From assembly GCA_947561715.1 (NCBI GenBank), contig OX387197.1, positions 10,475,001-10,539,000 of the forward strand: 64,000 bases of DNA, given 5' to 3'. This DNA is from Ascidia mentula (lineage: Eukaryota; Chordata; Ascidiacea; Phlebobranchia; Ascidiidae). The position numbers were made by a program, and so were the translations under genes. The notes beneath the pieces are model-generated. The model worked only from the letters and a program-made list of their open reading frames with translations. It searched no databases and was not told where the DNA came from. Shown here piece after piece: positions 1-10,770 of this stretch (its first letter is position 1; each line of letters begins with the position of its first letter).

Positions 1-3000
1 TCCCTCTCCCCCACTTAGAACCGCGTGAACAGAGAATGTGCGATCGCCGACAGAAAACGAGTCCAGGTTTTCCCTTTTTCCTGTTTTGTGAAATGAACTT
101 TTGTCACTTACAACAACATATTTTCCAGATCACGCACAAAAATTAGTATTGTTAATATGATTTTTAAAAACAAAAAAAATTTAAATCATGCTGAAGTGTG
201 ACTAAAGGAAATGTAACTTGAATATCGACCGCAAGTTAACGTTTTTTTTAATCATACATTCCGCTGGTTTGTCTTTCAGCGTTTTGCTCGGAAGACATTT
301 CACATTAGGATAATCTTTTATTCTTTTGCCTCGTAAGTATTCTTATTATCGACATTTTCTACTCATCGACAGTTTTTACTTTAGTATAGAGATGTGTAAA
401 ATCGCTGTAATCCTTCTTTTTTTGATTTGAACTTGTTCGCAAGTGTAAGAAGATTGAGAACCACTGGTTTTGAAAATTTGTAAAAAAAATTAAAAATTTG
501 TCCGACATTTTGTTCAGGCAAGTCAAGTTTCGATCCATAGACACCCAAGCAAGCGGGCAAACTCACCGGTTTCAATCTTGCGAGTTTGCTTGCCGGTCGT
601 AACAAGCCAGGCGACGTTTCCACTGTCGAAAGTTGTGCTTTCTACTCTCACGGCTGCTCTGACGTATCGAAAGCCCGAAGGAAGTCGGACTTTCCACGTG
701 ACGTAGGCGCGGTCAGTTCCCTCCTCCCGACACAAGTATGACTGCGCGAACATAAGTTGGAACGAAAACACAAACATAGAATCATATTTTTTACATCCGC
801 ATAAGCCAAAAAATGTTTTCTTCTGTCAATGCAAAAAAAGCTTTCACTGATGTCACTGCAGAGGCACAACACATTTATATGCATGAAAAGTAAATAGTTG
901 AGAATTTAGATCTATTTTTATTGTAGCGATCGATCGAAAAGGAACAAACCATCTTCCAATCAAGTTCCTCCTTATGCTGGATGTTCTGAGCGACGAACAC
1001 AAGCGAACTCCAATCGTATGTCTTTTCGTCGTTACTTGACGGGCGGTTATACCTAAATAAGACATGGGCGTGATTTAGTGAATACCAAACACAACCCTTT
1101 AAAAAGGTGACAACACAATATCGAGGTATATTTATATTACATTTTCGCATCCCTAAGCAAAGTTGATGAGCCAAAGTTTGCTTAAAACTCTGTTTTGTGC
1201 CAGGATTTACTCCAGTTCGCTGTTTTACACATACAAAAATGCACGAAAGATGTCTTGCTTAAAAGTAGCTTTTGTGCTTGAATTTACTGTAGTTCGCTGG
1301 TTTGGTTTCTTTAAAATGAAACAAAATTGGTCGTACGATTGTGATCGCGTAGCGAGCCTCAGCAAAATCTCAACGCAGTAAATTCAAGCACAAAAGCTAC
1401 TTTTAAGCAAGACATCTTTCGTGCATTTTTGTTTGTGTCCCTGATGATACCAAAATGCTCTACGATAAAAATGTATTTCGTCATGAGGGAAAAAAAAGAC
1501 ATTCCCACTTACTCATTTGTGTGGGAAAAGTAATTAATTTTAATGACGCCCTTTTGAAGTTCGGATTTCGATGGCTCGATGACGTAATCATGTTTTGGGG
1601 GTGCAGACCCTCCTGGGGCATTACTCGTTTCACCCCTGGCCAATCGCCAAGCGAGTGAACCCGAAGTACGGCCACCGTACTCTTCGCTCATCCGCTTTTC
1701 GGATGAGAGCTCCTGTTTTTCCACTTCCCAACGACGCCGTAGCTCTTTCTGTAAACGCAAAACTCAGTTGCTTTCGTGGTAAGATTTTGCCGCATTCCTT
1801 AGAGATGAAGTAGAAATTAGTGATGCACCGAAACAGCAATTTTTTTATTCGGCCGAAACCGAATATTTGGTAACTTTTCCCGAATAACCGAAACTAATTT
1901 TGGTATCCATCTCTTTAAACGCAACAAAATTAAACAAAGCATTTGTTGGATTGGATCCATCCTACCATACAGCCTTTTTTGGGCACTTAAAGAATGACCT
2001 CGACTGCTATACAAACTGCTCAAAGTTGATTTTCATCATTTCGGTGACAAAAAAAACAAATAAAACGAACACATTCGTACAGTTTAAACAATAATTCCAA
2101 TCTGCACCAAACTTTGCATATCAGCGTTACATGCAGTAAAAAGGTTTCCTTTTCAAAAAAGGCCAATACAGAATAATTATAAAAACCTTAGTTTCGGCCG
2201 AATAAATTCGGCAAACCGAACTTTCGGTGCATCCCTAGTAGAAATAACCTTATGGCAGAGTTTTAGTGTGTGTACAGTTTATGCCAGAAACTAAAAAGTT
2301 CCGCAAATTTTGGAACATACCCCGTATCTACAAAAGCCCTAAGTATCGAAAGCAGTTCGTGGTTCCCATTTTCGTTGAAAATGTTACAACCCAAAATTCC
2401 GATATAAGATTCTACTAAGTCGAAATTGTTCATGTGGTGGACATAATAAAATAAGCAATGTGGAGCCAATAATATGAATTTGTGTATAAGCTGCAGACAG
2501 ATGGCCACTGTTTCGACCTAAAAGGTCTCATCAGTGCAGCTGGTGTGACTATCAGACGACTTTGCTAACCAAACGGCCAAGCAAAGACTTCCACTTTGTC
2601 GACATAATAAAAGTTATCAAACTTAGAGGATATGGCGTGGATACGGGACCAAAATACAACCAGTGTCTGAGTAATCCCATGTCCTCGTTCGCGTTTTTCC
2701 GTTTGACCGACGAATAACATGAATGTTTTTGCGTGTACTGACCACAAGGCATGTTTGCCAGACTTCGTTTCGAAACTCTCTGAAAACTTATTCCTGGTCG
2801 GAACGCTGAACAGTGACGTAGGGCTAATTTGAATATTAGGCGTTTTAAGTATTTTTGATGGTAATTTTTTTGCGTTTTGTTATTCAACACAGCCTAATAC
2901 AGCATTATAGTTCTTATATTCAAATTTAGACACTGCACTCACAAGCGTAGTTGCAGGTGGATATATTTGTCTATTTGAATCGGTCAACTTTTACTGTTAA

Positions 3001-5564
3001 CTTTGTTTTGTTGTTTGACGTACTTTTTATTAAAATTACTTTTATTAAAAAACAGTAAAATAGTTAGTCACAAGGTGATTATATTAATAACCACTAGGTG
3101 GTGATAAAGTGGCTACATAAAGTTTGTCTATGACCCGCCCAATTTTTCTCAATTCTATTTATACACCACTGAAACTGACTGCCTTAGTCGCTTTTGTCAT
3201 TTCTGTTACGGTGTATGTTCCACATAATGCACAAAAATGCAACAAACAATGAGACAAAGTTTGCGTCATTACTTGTAAAACAAACGAGCGCCAGCTCCGG
3301 TGGTAGACATGTACGCCAAATACAAATACAGTTACTAAGAACTAACAACTCACCAAACGTTCAGGTCTAATAGAGGAGCTATTCGATGCGTTGAGAAGTT
3401 TGATTTTCTCTTCCAACCAATCAGAGTTAAACATCAGTGCGCGCCGATGCATGACAGCTTTTCGATCGACGGTGTATCGCATCGTGACGTCAATCACCTG
3501 CTCCGAGTTAACGGCAACCACCAGGGAGAGCTTCTTCTTCCAACCAACCTCGTAGAGAAGTGGTTTGTCACAGGCGTTCTCACACGGGTCACAATGCACC
3601 CAACGATCCCACGAGGGAATAAAAACCTTGGAAGCAAATTTGGTTTTGGTCAATCACGTGGTGTTGCCAATTTTCATTTGAAACAAAAATATTAAATTAG
3701 TATTCAATTGAACTTGCAAGAAGTATACGATGATCGAAGTGCTTATTAATGTCAAATAATATCTTATTACACAATGTTCAAGCAATTAGCATTATTGTAA
3801 GTGTTCGACGACCGTTTGTTTATTGTCTCCACTGTGTAAATGTGCTATGGTGTAAACATGTTGTTTTGGCTGAGGAATTTGAATTGTAACCACAACCGTA
3901 CAAGCGCTCGTCTTATACAACAATACATGCAAAGATCATTAGATAAAACAGGTGTCACTGTCATGCAGCTAAATTACCTCAGTCCAGACATGGTCTGACC
4001 AGTCATTAGCATGCCTTGCTTCAAAGTTGAGGGCCCTGCACATCAGAGTGAAGCAATTGGCCCACTCCCCACATCGACCTGCACAAAAACAGTTGTCATG
4101 CACAAGTTAATTTAACTGCAACTCCTATCATAAAATTACCACTGCGAGTCTCGAGAAGTTTTTCAGGATGATTGTATCTGGGAAAACGAATCACTCTGTC
4201 ACAGTTTTTGCACATATAAGCTTCAACAGTAGATGCTTGCCATATAATATCTTCATTAGAAGGTGAAACAGACCCTACCACACAAAACATAAACATTAAA
4301 CAGATGTTACCTGCATACCAAATTATGACATGTAATTACCAGTATTCTGCACATCACTGTTGGTATTACAGTTTGGACATTTGGGTTTGTCCATCCATTT
4401 GAAAAAGTCTTTTTTAAACCAAGCAAGAAGTTCTAGAAGAAGCAAATGTTCCACACTTGATGATGCTAGGAAAAACACAAAATGTAAACAAATCAAAACA
4501 CACAATTGTACATGTTCCACAAAACCTACATGGTTCCTTCATCCGAGACATTTTTACATCTGCTTGCCTCTTGAGTTTATCAAATGGTATAAGTGCCTTG
4601 GCTTTCAGTTGCAGAGACTTATTTTCATATATAAAAGAATGTTGAAAGTGGCCAACAATTCTAAAGTGGGAAATCACATTATTGAAAACAAAAATACACA
4701 TTTAACTCTTACCTTTTATAAACTGTCTCTTGGGAAGCCATCACTAGAGGGGAGGTTTGTTTGTTTTTTGTTTGTGCAGCAACTTGTAATTGTTGCAGTA
4801 TTTCTCGAAGGTCTGCAAGACTGTTGGTCATTGTCAAGGTAAATCTATCACCATCCTCCTGAAAAACAACCAGTTGTGGTTTAATTGGTCGCAAAAAAAT
4901 AGTTTAGAATATATTTTTAGAAGCATTATTTTACAATGCCATACAAGTTTATCAGCATGATGACCATGGAATTTTGATAATGGTTTTATCGTTATTTATG
5001 TCATTTCACTTATTTGTTGTTCCTACACGTTGAAGCTGTTTTTGTACAAAAATTAAATTGAACTGAACTGAAGTAAAACATTACATAAATAAAAAAATGC
5101 ATTTGAATAATGTATGCTGGGGGCTTTGTGGCAAAAATGCTTCTTATCAAAATGAGTGTTTACCATGAAGCCCATTTCCAGAAGGCATTGAACAGCTCCA
5201 TCAAAGGGCAGAATTTTCTCGATAAATGCTTTGCTGTCAATTCTAATTGACCGAAACTTTTCCTCCTTGCTTGATCTTAAAATTAGAAGCATTATAGATT
5301 ACAGGTTTTCCACCAACCACCACTTTATTTTGGCAAGTAAAAACATGTTTTAAAAATAAACGTGCGTTTAATTGGCTGCATGTTTAGTGAGTAGTTTACT
5401 TGGGCCCCTATAAAGGATGGATAGGTAGGTAGCCTAATAATTTAAATAATAAGTCCTGTAACTTACTTTATTATATTGCTTGCAATTCGGATAAGAGTTT
5501 TTGATGCAACGTTGAACTCGGCATCGTCGATTTTTGACAACTGTTTTACTGCAGGACTAAACAT
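1..5564 (-). CDS. NGLY1: Peptide:N-glycanase (3' end outside window)
   Basis: Cytosolic amidase that removes N-glycans from misfolded glycoproteins during ER-associated degradation. Exons, in phase: 5564-5467, 5275-5164, 4858-4713, 4660-4530, 4465-4340, 4274-4140, 4078-3978, 3626-3354, 1748-1513, 1052-950, 741-567 and 80-1 (continues beyond base 1); 572 codons are present. Start is the ATG at 5564. Domain order matches vertebrate NGLY1: PUB domain ([20 protein letters not shown]), two zinc Cys pairs (CPNC, CKNC), transglutaminase core, then PAW domain ([21 protein letters not shown]). The catalytic Cys (CGEWANC), His (SDHVWTE) and Asp ([13 protein letters not shown]) are all present, so the enzyme looks active. 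Exons 1-7 are AT-rich; exons 8-12 are clearly GC-richer. The 1.6-kb intron 3353-1749 carries a MITE and another repeat. It lies head to head with HS2ST1, now separated from it by two foldback elements. Confidence 0.95.
1818..2237. mobile_element. hAT-type MITE in an NGLY1 intron
   Basis: A 420-bp element bounded by the 8-bp direct repeat GTAGAAAT (1810-1817 and 2238-2245). Its ends are inverted: TAGTGATGCACCGAAA at the left and TTTCGGTGCATCCCTA at the right, followed inward by TTCGGCCGAA-type palindromes. The 8-bp target duplication and TAG-type termini fit the hAT superfamily. No transposase reading frame is visible, so it is non-autonomous. Confidence 0.85.
2480..2592. repeat. Dispersed repeat copy (GACCTA..GGTCTCATCAGTG core)
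   Basis: This stretch in the large NGLY1 intron closely matches 22771-22898 (shared CTGCAnACAGATGGCCACT, then CATCAGTGCAG, GGTGTGACTATCAGA and CAAGCAAAGACTT). The same core recurs in shorter form at 26286, 41233 and 48840. It is an interspersed repeat of unassigned class. Confidence 0.7.
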
Positions 5565-5881
5565 ATTGAGTATCTAGCTAAATATTATTTGTCAACATTA
5601 ATTAAATATCCTGTTGCAATCCACGTAGTCAAGCGTGTCAAGAAATTCAAGCCGGCAATATCTTGCTATATTTTAATATTGTTTGTCACCAAAATTACAA
5701 TAAACGTATTAAATTTATTAGAGAGTGATTTAGTTATATGTTGCTAAGATGGTATTATCAAAATTTCCACCAAGAACGTCTATTCGCGGGCAAAAGTGTA
5801 AAAACATAGAACTAAAAAACACAGTGTTGTGAAAAAAACAGAACGCATGAATGAACCCAGCGCTCAGTTACTTATTGAAGG
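5565..5881. promoter_or_regulatory. NGLY1 upstream region, half of a split divergent spacer
   Basis: 317 bp between the NGLY1 start codon and the left border of element E1; no gene seen. On the minus strand a pyrimidine/AT-rich tract ends in TTTAG about 15 nt before the ATG, a possible spliced-leader or 5' UTR acceptor. Together with 20844-21015 it would form an uninterrupted NGLY1-HS2ST1 spacer of about 0.5 kb. Confidence 0.4.
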
Positions 5882-5889
5882 CATTCCTG
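5882..5889. repeat. Target-site duplication CATTCCTG, left copy
   Basis: CATTCCTG directly precedes the ACCACC terminus of E1. The same 8 bp occurs at 15408-15415 between E1 and E2 and at 20836-20843 after E2. Confidence 0.75.
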
Positions 5890-6155
5890 ACCACCCTCAT
5901 TCTGGCAGAATTCTGGCAGAATAATTTTGCAAATTTGCCACATTCTACAAGGTACAACAGGCATTTACTCAAAAATTGTTTTTTTTTGGATTAGAATCAA
6001 ATTACAGAGATGAGCAAGCAGATCAAACCTCAAAAAACATTTAAACAACATTTTCCGCAGCTGTATCAATCGAAAAAATCGCGAATTAAAAAAATCGCCT
6101 GGTTTTGCGAATCAGCATAATGGCGGCATGCGAAAAACCAGTCTAAGACAAAGAA
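5890..6155 (+). repeat. E1 outer terminal inverted repeat, left
   Basis: Single-copy outer part of the left arm, matched in reverse complement at 15142-15407 with very few differences. Landmarks include the TTCTGGCAGAATTCTGGCAG end, a long T run near 5980, and a diverged partial array unit (GAATCAGCATAATGG) just before the array proper. Confidence 0.85.
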
Positions 6156-8686
6156 TTCTGCTCGACGTTCTTGCAATAGGTGCCAATATTGACCAATATC
6201 AAGGGAACGGAAATTTAATGCTGTACAACATGCAATTAACAAATTTGAAATTAAGGTGCCGGATGACCTTCAAATCGCCCATCGAAGACGACCCGCTTTG
6301 AGCGAATCAGCAGCGTAATGGCGTAATGTCGGCATGCGAAAAACTTCCCTATTAAAACAATTCTGCTCGGCGTTCTGGCAATAGGTGCCAATATTGACCA
6401 ATATCAAGAGAACGGAAATTTAATTCTCTACAACATGCAATTAACAAATTTGAAATTAAGGTGCCGGATGACCTTCAAATCGCCCATTGAAGACGACCCG
6501 CTTTGAGCGAATCAGCAGCATAATGGCGTAATGTCGGCATGCGAAAAACTTCCCTATTAAAACAATTCTGCTCGGCGTTCTAGCAATAGGTGCCAATATT
6601 GACCAATATCAAGAGAACGGAAATTTAATTCTCTACAACATGCAATTAACAAATTTGAAATTAAGGTGCCGGATGACCTTCAAATCGCCCATCGAAGACG
6701 ACCCGCTTTGAGCGAATCAGCAGCATAATGGCGTAATGTCGGCATGCGAAAAACTTCCCTATTAAAACAATTCTGCTCGGCGTTCTAGCAATAGGTGCCA
6801 ATATTGACCAATATCAAGAGAACGGAAATTTAATTCTCTACAACATGCAATTAACAAATTTGAAATTAAGGTGCCGGATGACCTTCAAATCGCCCATCGA
6901 AGACGACCCGCTTTGAGCGAATCAGCAGCGTAATGGCGTAATGTCGGCATGCGAAAAACTTCCCTATTAAAACAATTCTGCTCGGCGTTCTAGCAATAGG
7001 TGCCAATATTGACCAATATCAAGGGAACGGAAATTTAATTCTCTACAATATGCAATTAACAAATTTGAAATTAAGGTGCCGGATGACCTTCAAATCGCCC
7101 ATCGAAGACGACCCGCTTTGAGCGAATCAGCAGCATAATGGCGTAATGTCGGCATGCGAAAAACTTCCCTATTAAAACAATTCTGCTCGGCGTTCTAGCA
7201 ATAGGTGCCAATATTGACCAATATCAAGAGAACGGAAATTTAATTCTCTACAACATGCAATTAACAAATTTGAAATTAAGGTGCCGGATGACCTTCAAAT
7301 CGCCCATCGAAGACGACCCGCTTTGAGCGAATCAGCAGCATAATGGCGTAATGTCGGCATGCGAAAAACTTCCCTATTAAAACAATTCTGCTCGGCGTTC
7401 TAGCAATAGGTGCCAATATTGACCAATATCAAGAGAACGGAAATTTAATTCTCTACAACATGCAATTAACAAATTTGAAATTAAGGTGCCGGATGACCTT
7501 CAAATCGCCCATCGAAAAAGACCCGCTTTGAGCGAATCAGCAGCGTAATGGCGTAATGTCGGCATGCGAAAAACTTCCCTATTAAAACAATTCTGCTCGG
7601 CGTTCTAGCAATAGGTGCCAATATTGACCAATATCAAGGGAACGGAAATTTAATTCTCTACAACATGCAATTAACAAATTTGAAATTAAGGTGCCGGATG
7701 ACCTTCAAATCGCCCATCGAAGACGACCCGCTTTGAGCGAATCAGCAGCATAATGGCGTAATGTCGGCATGCGAAAAACTTCCCTATTAAAACAATTCTG
7801 CTCGGCGTTCTAGCAATAGGTGCCAATATTGACCAATATCAAGAGAACGGAAATTTAATTCTCTACAACATGCAATTAACAAATTTGAAATTAAGGTGCC
7901 GGATGACCTTCAAATCGCCCATCGAAGACGACCCGCTTTGAGCGAATCAGCAGCGTAATGGCGTAATGTCGGCATGCGAAAAACTTCCCTATTAAAACAA
8001 TTCTGCTCGGCGTTCTAGCAATAGGTGCCAATATTGACCAATATCAAGGGAACGGAAATTTAATTCTCTACAATATGCAATTAACAAATTTGAAATTAAG
8101 GTGCCGGATGACCTTCAAATCGCCCATCGAAGACGACCCGCTTTGAGCGAATCAGCAGCATAATGGCGTAATGTCGGCATGCGAAAAACGTCCCTATTAA
8201 AACAATTCTGCTCGGCGTTCTAGCAATAGGTGCCAATATTGACCAATATCAAGAGAACGGAAATTTAATTCTCTACAACATGCAATTAACAAATTTGAAA
8301 TTAAGGTGCCGGATAACCTTCAAATCGCCCATCGAAGACAACCCGCTTTGAGCGAATCAGCAGCGTAATGGCGTAATGTCGGCATGCGAAAAACTTCCCT
8401 ATTAAAACAATTCTGCTCGGCGTTCTAGCAATAGGTGCCAATATTGACCAATATCAAGAGAACGGAAATTTAATTCTCTACAACATGCAATTAACAAATT
8501 TGAAATTAAGGTGCCGGATGACCTTCAAATCGCCCATCGAAGACGACCCGCTTTGAGCGAATCAGCAGCGTAATGGCGTAATGTCGGCATGCGAAAAACT
8601 TCCCTATTAAAACAATTCTGCTCGGCGTTCTGGCAATAGGTGCCAATATTGACCAATATCAAGGAAACGGAAATTTAATTCTCTAC
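6156..8686 (+). repeat. 205-bp tandem array, E1 left arm
   Basis: Unit starts (TTCTGCTCG) fall at 6156, 6361, 6566, 6771, 6976, 7181, 7386, 7591, 7796, 8001, 8206, 8411 and 8616, a constant 205-bp step. Units are near-identical. Linked variants (AGCGTAATGG versus AGCATAATGG; AAGGGAAC versus AAGAGAAC) recur in two- and three-unit patterns, showing higher-order repeats of about 410 and 615 bp. Stops occur in all frames; no coding function. Confidence 0.95.
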
Positions 8687-8712
8687 TAACAGGTAATTAA
8701 AACCTTTGTAAT

Positions 8713-8889
8713 TCACTGACGAATAACGCTTATATGATTTTTGTCAGAAATGCCACAGTTTGGAGACGAGGTTATTAACTTAGAGTCAGGGCGGTCGTTT
8801 GTAATTATTGTTGCACAACGTTTGGCTTGTCCTTTTGTACGTGGAAAACAGGTCACAAATATAAACAATGCCAATATTACATATTTCAT
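8713..8889 (-). CDS. Hypothetical small secreted protein, or captured first exon
   Basis: A 58-codon frame starting at the ATG at 8889. The N-terminus (MKYVILALFIFVTC) is a good signal peptide with likely cleavage near the TKG/QAKRC region. The remaining 38 residues are polar with two cysteines. The frame stays open upstream for about 145 more codons of low-quality sequence, so the ATG choice rests on the signal peptide. I do not recognise a family. It could be a host first exon picked up by the element, a passenger gene, or chance. Confidence 0.25.
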   Translation of the reverse strand: MKYVILALFIFVTCFPRTKGQAKRCATIITNDRPDSKLITSSPNCGISDKNHISVIRQ

Positions 8890-9479
8890 ATTAATATACA
8901 CGGTGTTCTCTGCAACAGCCTTCAACAGCCAAAAGGAAAGGTCAAGCGATAACCGTTGTTGGTATTGCATCTTGTACGGGTCAGTTTGTGGAGTCATGTA
9001 TCGTCGCGAATCAAAGATTGTGATAAGACATGCATGTTTCGGTGTGATTACATGTGGGACCTTTGGTCTATTCTTTTTTATTATTGAAGAAAGAGGGAAA
9101 AAACTGTAGCGGTGAATAATTAAAGAAAAAGGGGGCATAGGGGCAAAAAACAAACACAATGGCGCAAAAATACAAATTACTTGGGTACACGACAAACAGC
9201 TTAAACATGTTTTCATAAGATATTCAATTGTTTTATTTTGACCACCGATGTTCAATTCAATAGTTCTTGTCGATTGAAATACGAATAATTGTTGGTCGCC
9301 TATTAGCGTGTTGCATCTGTACATTACATGCCAACAACAACAAAGTGCACAGTCAAAAAAACATTACAAAATAGTATGAAATTTCAGTACTGTTTTACAA
9401 TATCACAATATGACTATAGTAAGAATTAAAACCGTTTCATAGGCAAAAGACGCACGATACAGTTTTGCTAGCTTAAATT

Positions 9480-10742
9480 CCTTTAATTGTTTGTTGGTCA
9501 TGATAGCCATGGGGTTCGGTTTAAATTGGGAGCTTATTAGTTTCCTCTCCACTGCAGCTTTTTTTGGAGATTAGCCTCCAGGGTAACCTATCCGCTAATA
9601 AGTAGTCCCATAAACCTTGTGCTTTGGCTGGATTTGTATTACCATTCTGCTGTAACCAAGTATAGAAGGTCTTTGTGTACCCAAAGTGTTGTAAGATATT
9701 TTAGACACGTATGTTGGCTTTTTTTGTTTGCGAAGGAACTGTGTCCCACTCCTCATGTAGACTTGCTACAAGCTGCAGAAACTTGACGAAAAATGTTTGA
9801 TTTGGCTCAAAACCAAACTCTGTAACGAATATACCAACAGGTCAACAAGAGCAAATACTCACTCTTCGTGAAAACTTTCTAAAAAATGGTTTACTGCGCT
9901 TTTTTATAATTTTGTCCAAGCTGTTGCGCATGTGGTTGGATTTTTGGCTGAGAATTGACATCGCCATACTTTTGACACAATGTAAGGTTTTCAAAGAAAT
10001 AAGAGTCTTCAATATTTTGCTATGGAACAACCGACGAATTTAAGAGCACCTCAAATCTGTTTTGGTGCAGAAATCGTGTTTGGAGATTGGATTTGTTTGG
10101 TTAAAAGGTTTGGATAACAGCGTTTTAAATTAAGAGGCAACATATGATTCTCATTATCTATCATACCCCCGCCCATGCAAAATTTAAGATATGGTAACGC
10201 TTTTATTTCTTTCCTATTATGGCTATAGTTATCTTCCCGATAAGGGTTATTCCTCTGGTCGCCCAAAGGTTCATAACTATGTTGGCTTTTTCAGGGAAGG
10301 GAGAAAGTTTAATTCAATTATTTTTTTAAGATTTTTGAGAAATCAGTATCCGAACCTTTTGTAAAAACAATGCAAACAGGGATGATTTTTATTCATGCAG
10401 ACCACGAACAAAGTTAAGGAGAGTGGGTCATCTTGTCTGAGGCCACGTTCTATGTCAAACGATTCCAAGAAATATGGTGTCGAAAATTTGCATGTAGGCC
10501 TATGTGGAAACATGGTAATGGTCCCTAATGTCAATAATGTCGAACAGCAACCGGATATTTGACCCTATATATCGGTGCGGTTGGAAGCCGTGTCGTTCCT
10601 TCGATAGAAAACCACGTATCTTGCGTTGACGACTTTTAAGGAGATCTTGTAGTCCATGTTTAGCAAAGGTATCGGGCGATAATTTGGGAATATAGAAAAC
10701 CTTTCCCACTATTAGGAAACAGGGTGACAACTCCTTTACATT
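9480..10742 (-). pseudogene. Degenerate LINE reverse-transcriptase fragment
   Basis: Pieces of a non-LTR retrotransposon ORF2 read on the minus strand in family order. Near 10590-10530 is GFQPHRYIGSNIRLLFDII (RT finger region; L1/Tx1-type proteins have GF..GRYIGENIRL). Near 10444-10406 is GLRQDDPLSLTLF (RT motif RG.RQGDPLSP.LF, with G changed to D). Near 10265-10200 is WATRGITLIGKITI (the post-RT GLTL.GKI segment). Frames shift and stops intervene between blocks, and no YADD box was found. It is a dead, 5'-truncated copy inside the E1 loop; L1/Tx1 clade is a best guess. Confidence 0.75.
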
Positions 10743-10770
10743 GTGAATAGATATTCAACCTGATTAAGTT

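Larger units (their letters stand above)
8687..10770. other. Central loop of E1
   Basis: Single-copy 2.1 kb between the two inverted arrays. It holds the 58-codon secreted-type frame (8713-8889, minus) and a degenerate LINE reverse-transcriptase region (about 9480-10742, minus). No recognisable transposase. The remaining 8890-9480 is AT-rich and shows nothing I can name. Confidence 0.6.

Noticed and set aside
2552-2890. 112-codon minus-strand frame in the large NGLY1 intron
   Set aside because: Its C-terminal part is the dispersed repeat, it has no splice link to NGLY1 exons in phase, and no domain.
4360-4842. 160-codon plus-strand frame
   Set aside because: It lies antisense to three NGLY1 exons and has no motif.
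8741-9109. 122-codon plus-strand frame in the E1 loop
   Set aside because: It is antisense to the frame with a signal peptide, shows no family motif, and its composition fits non-coding AT-rich DNA.
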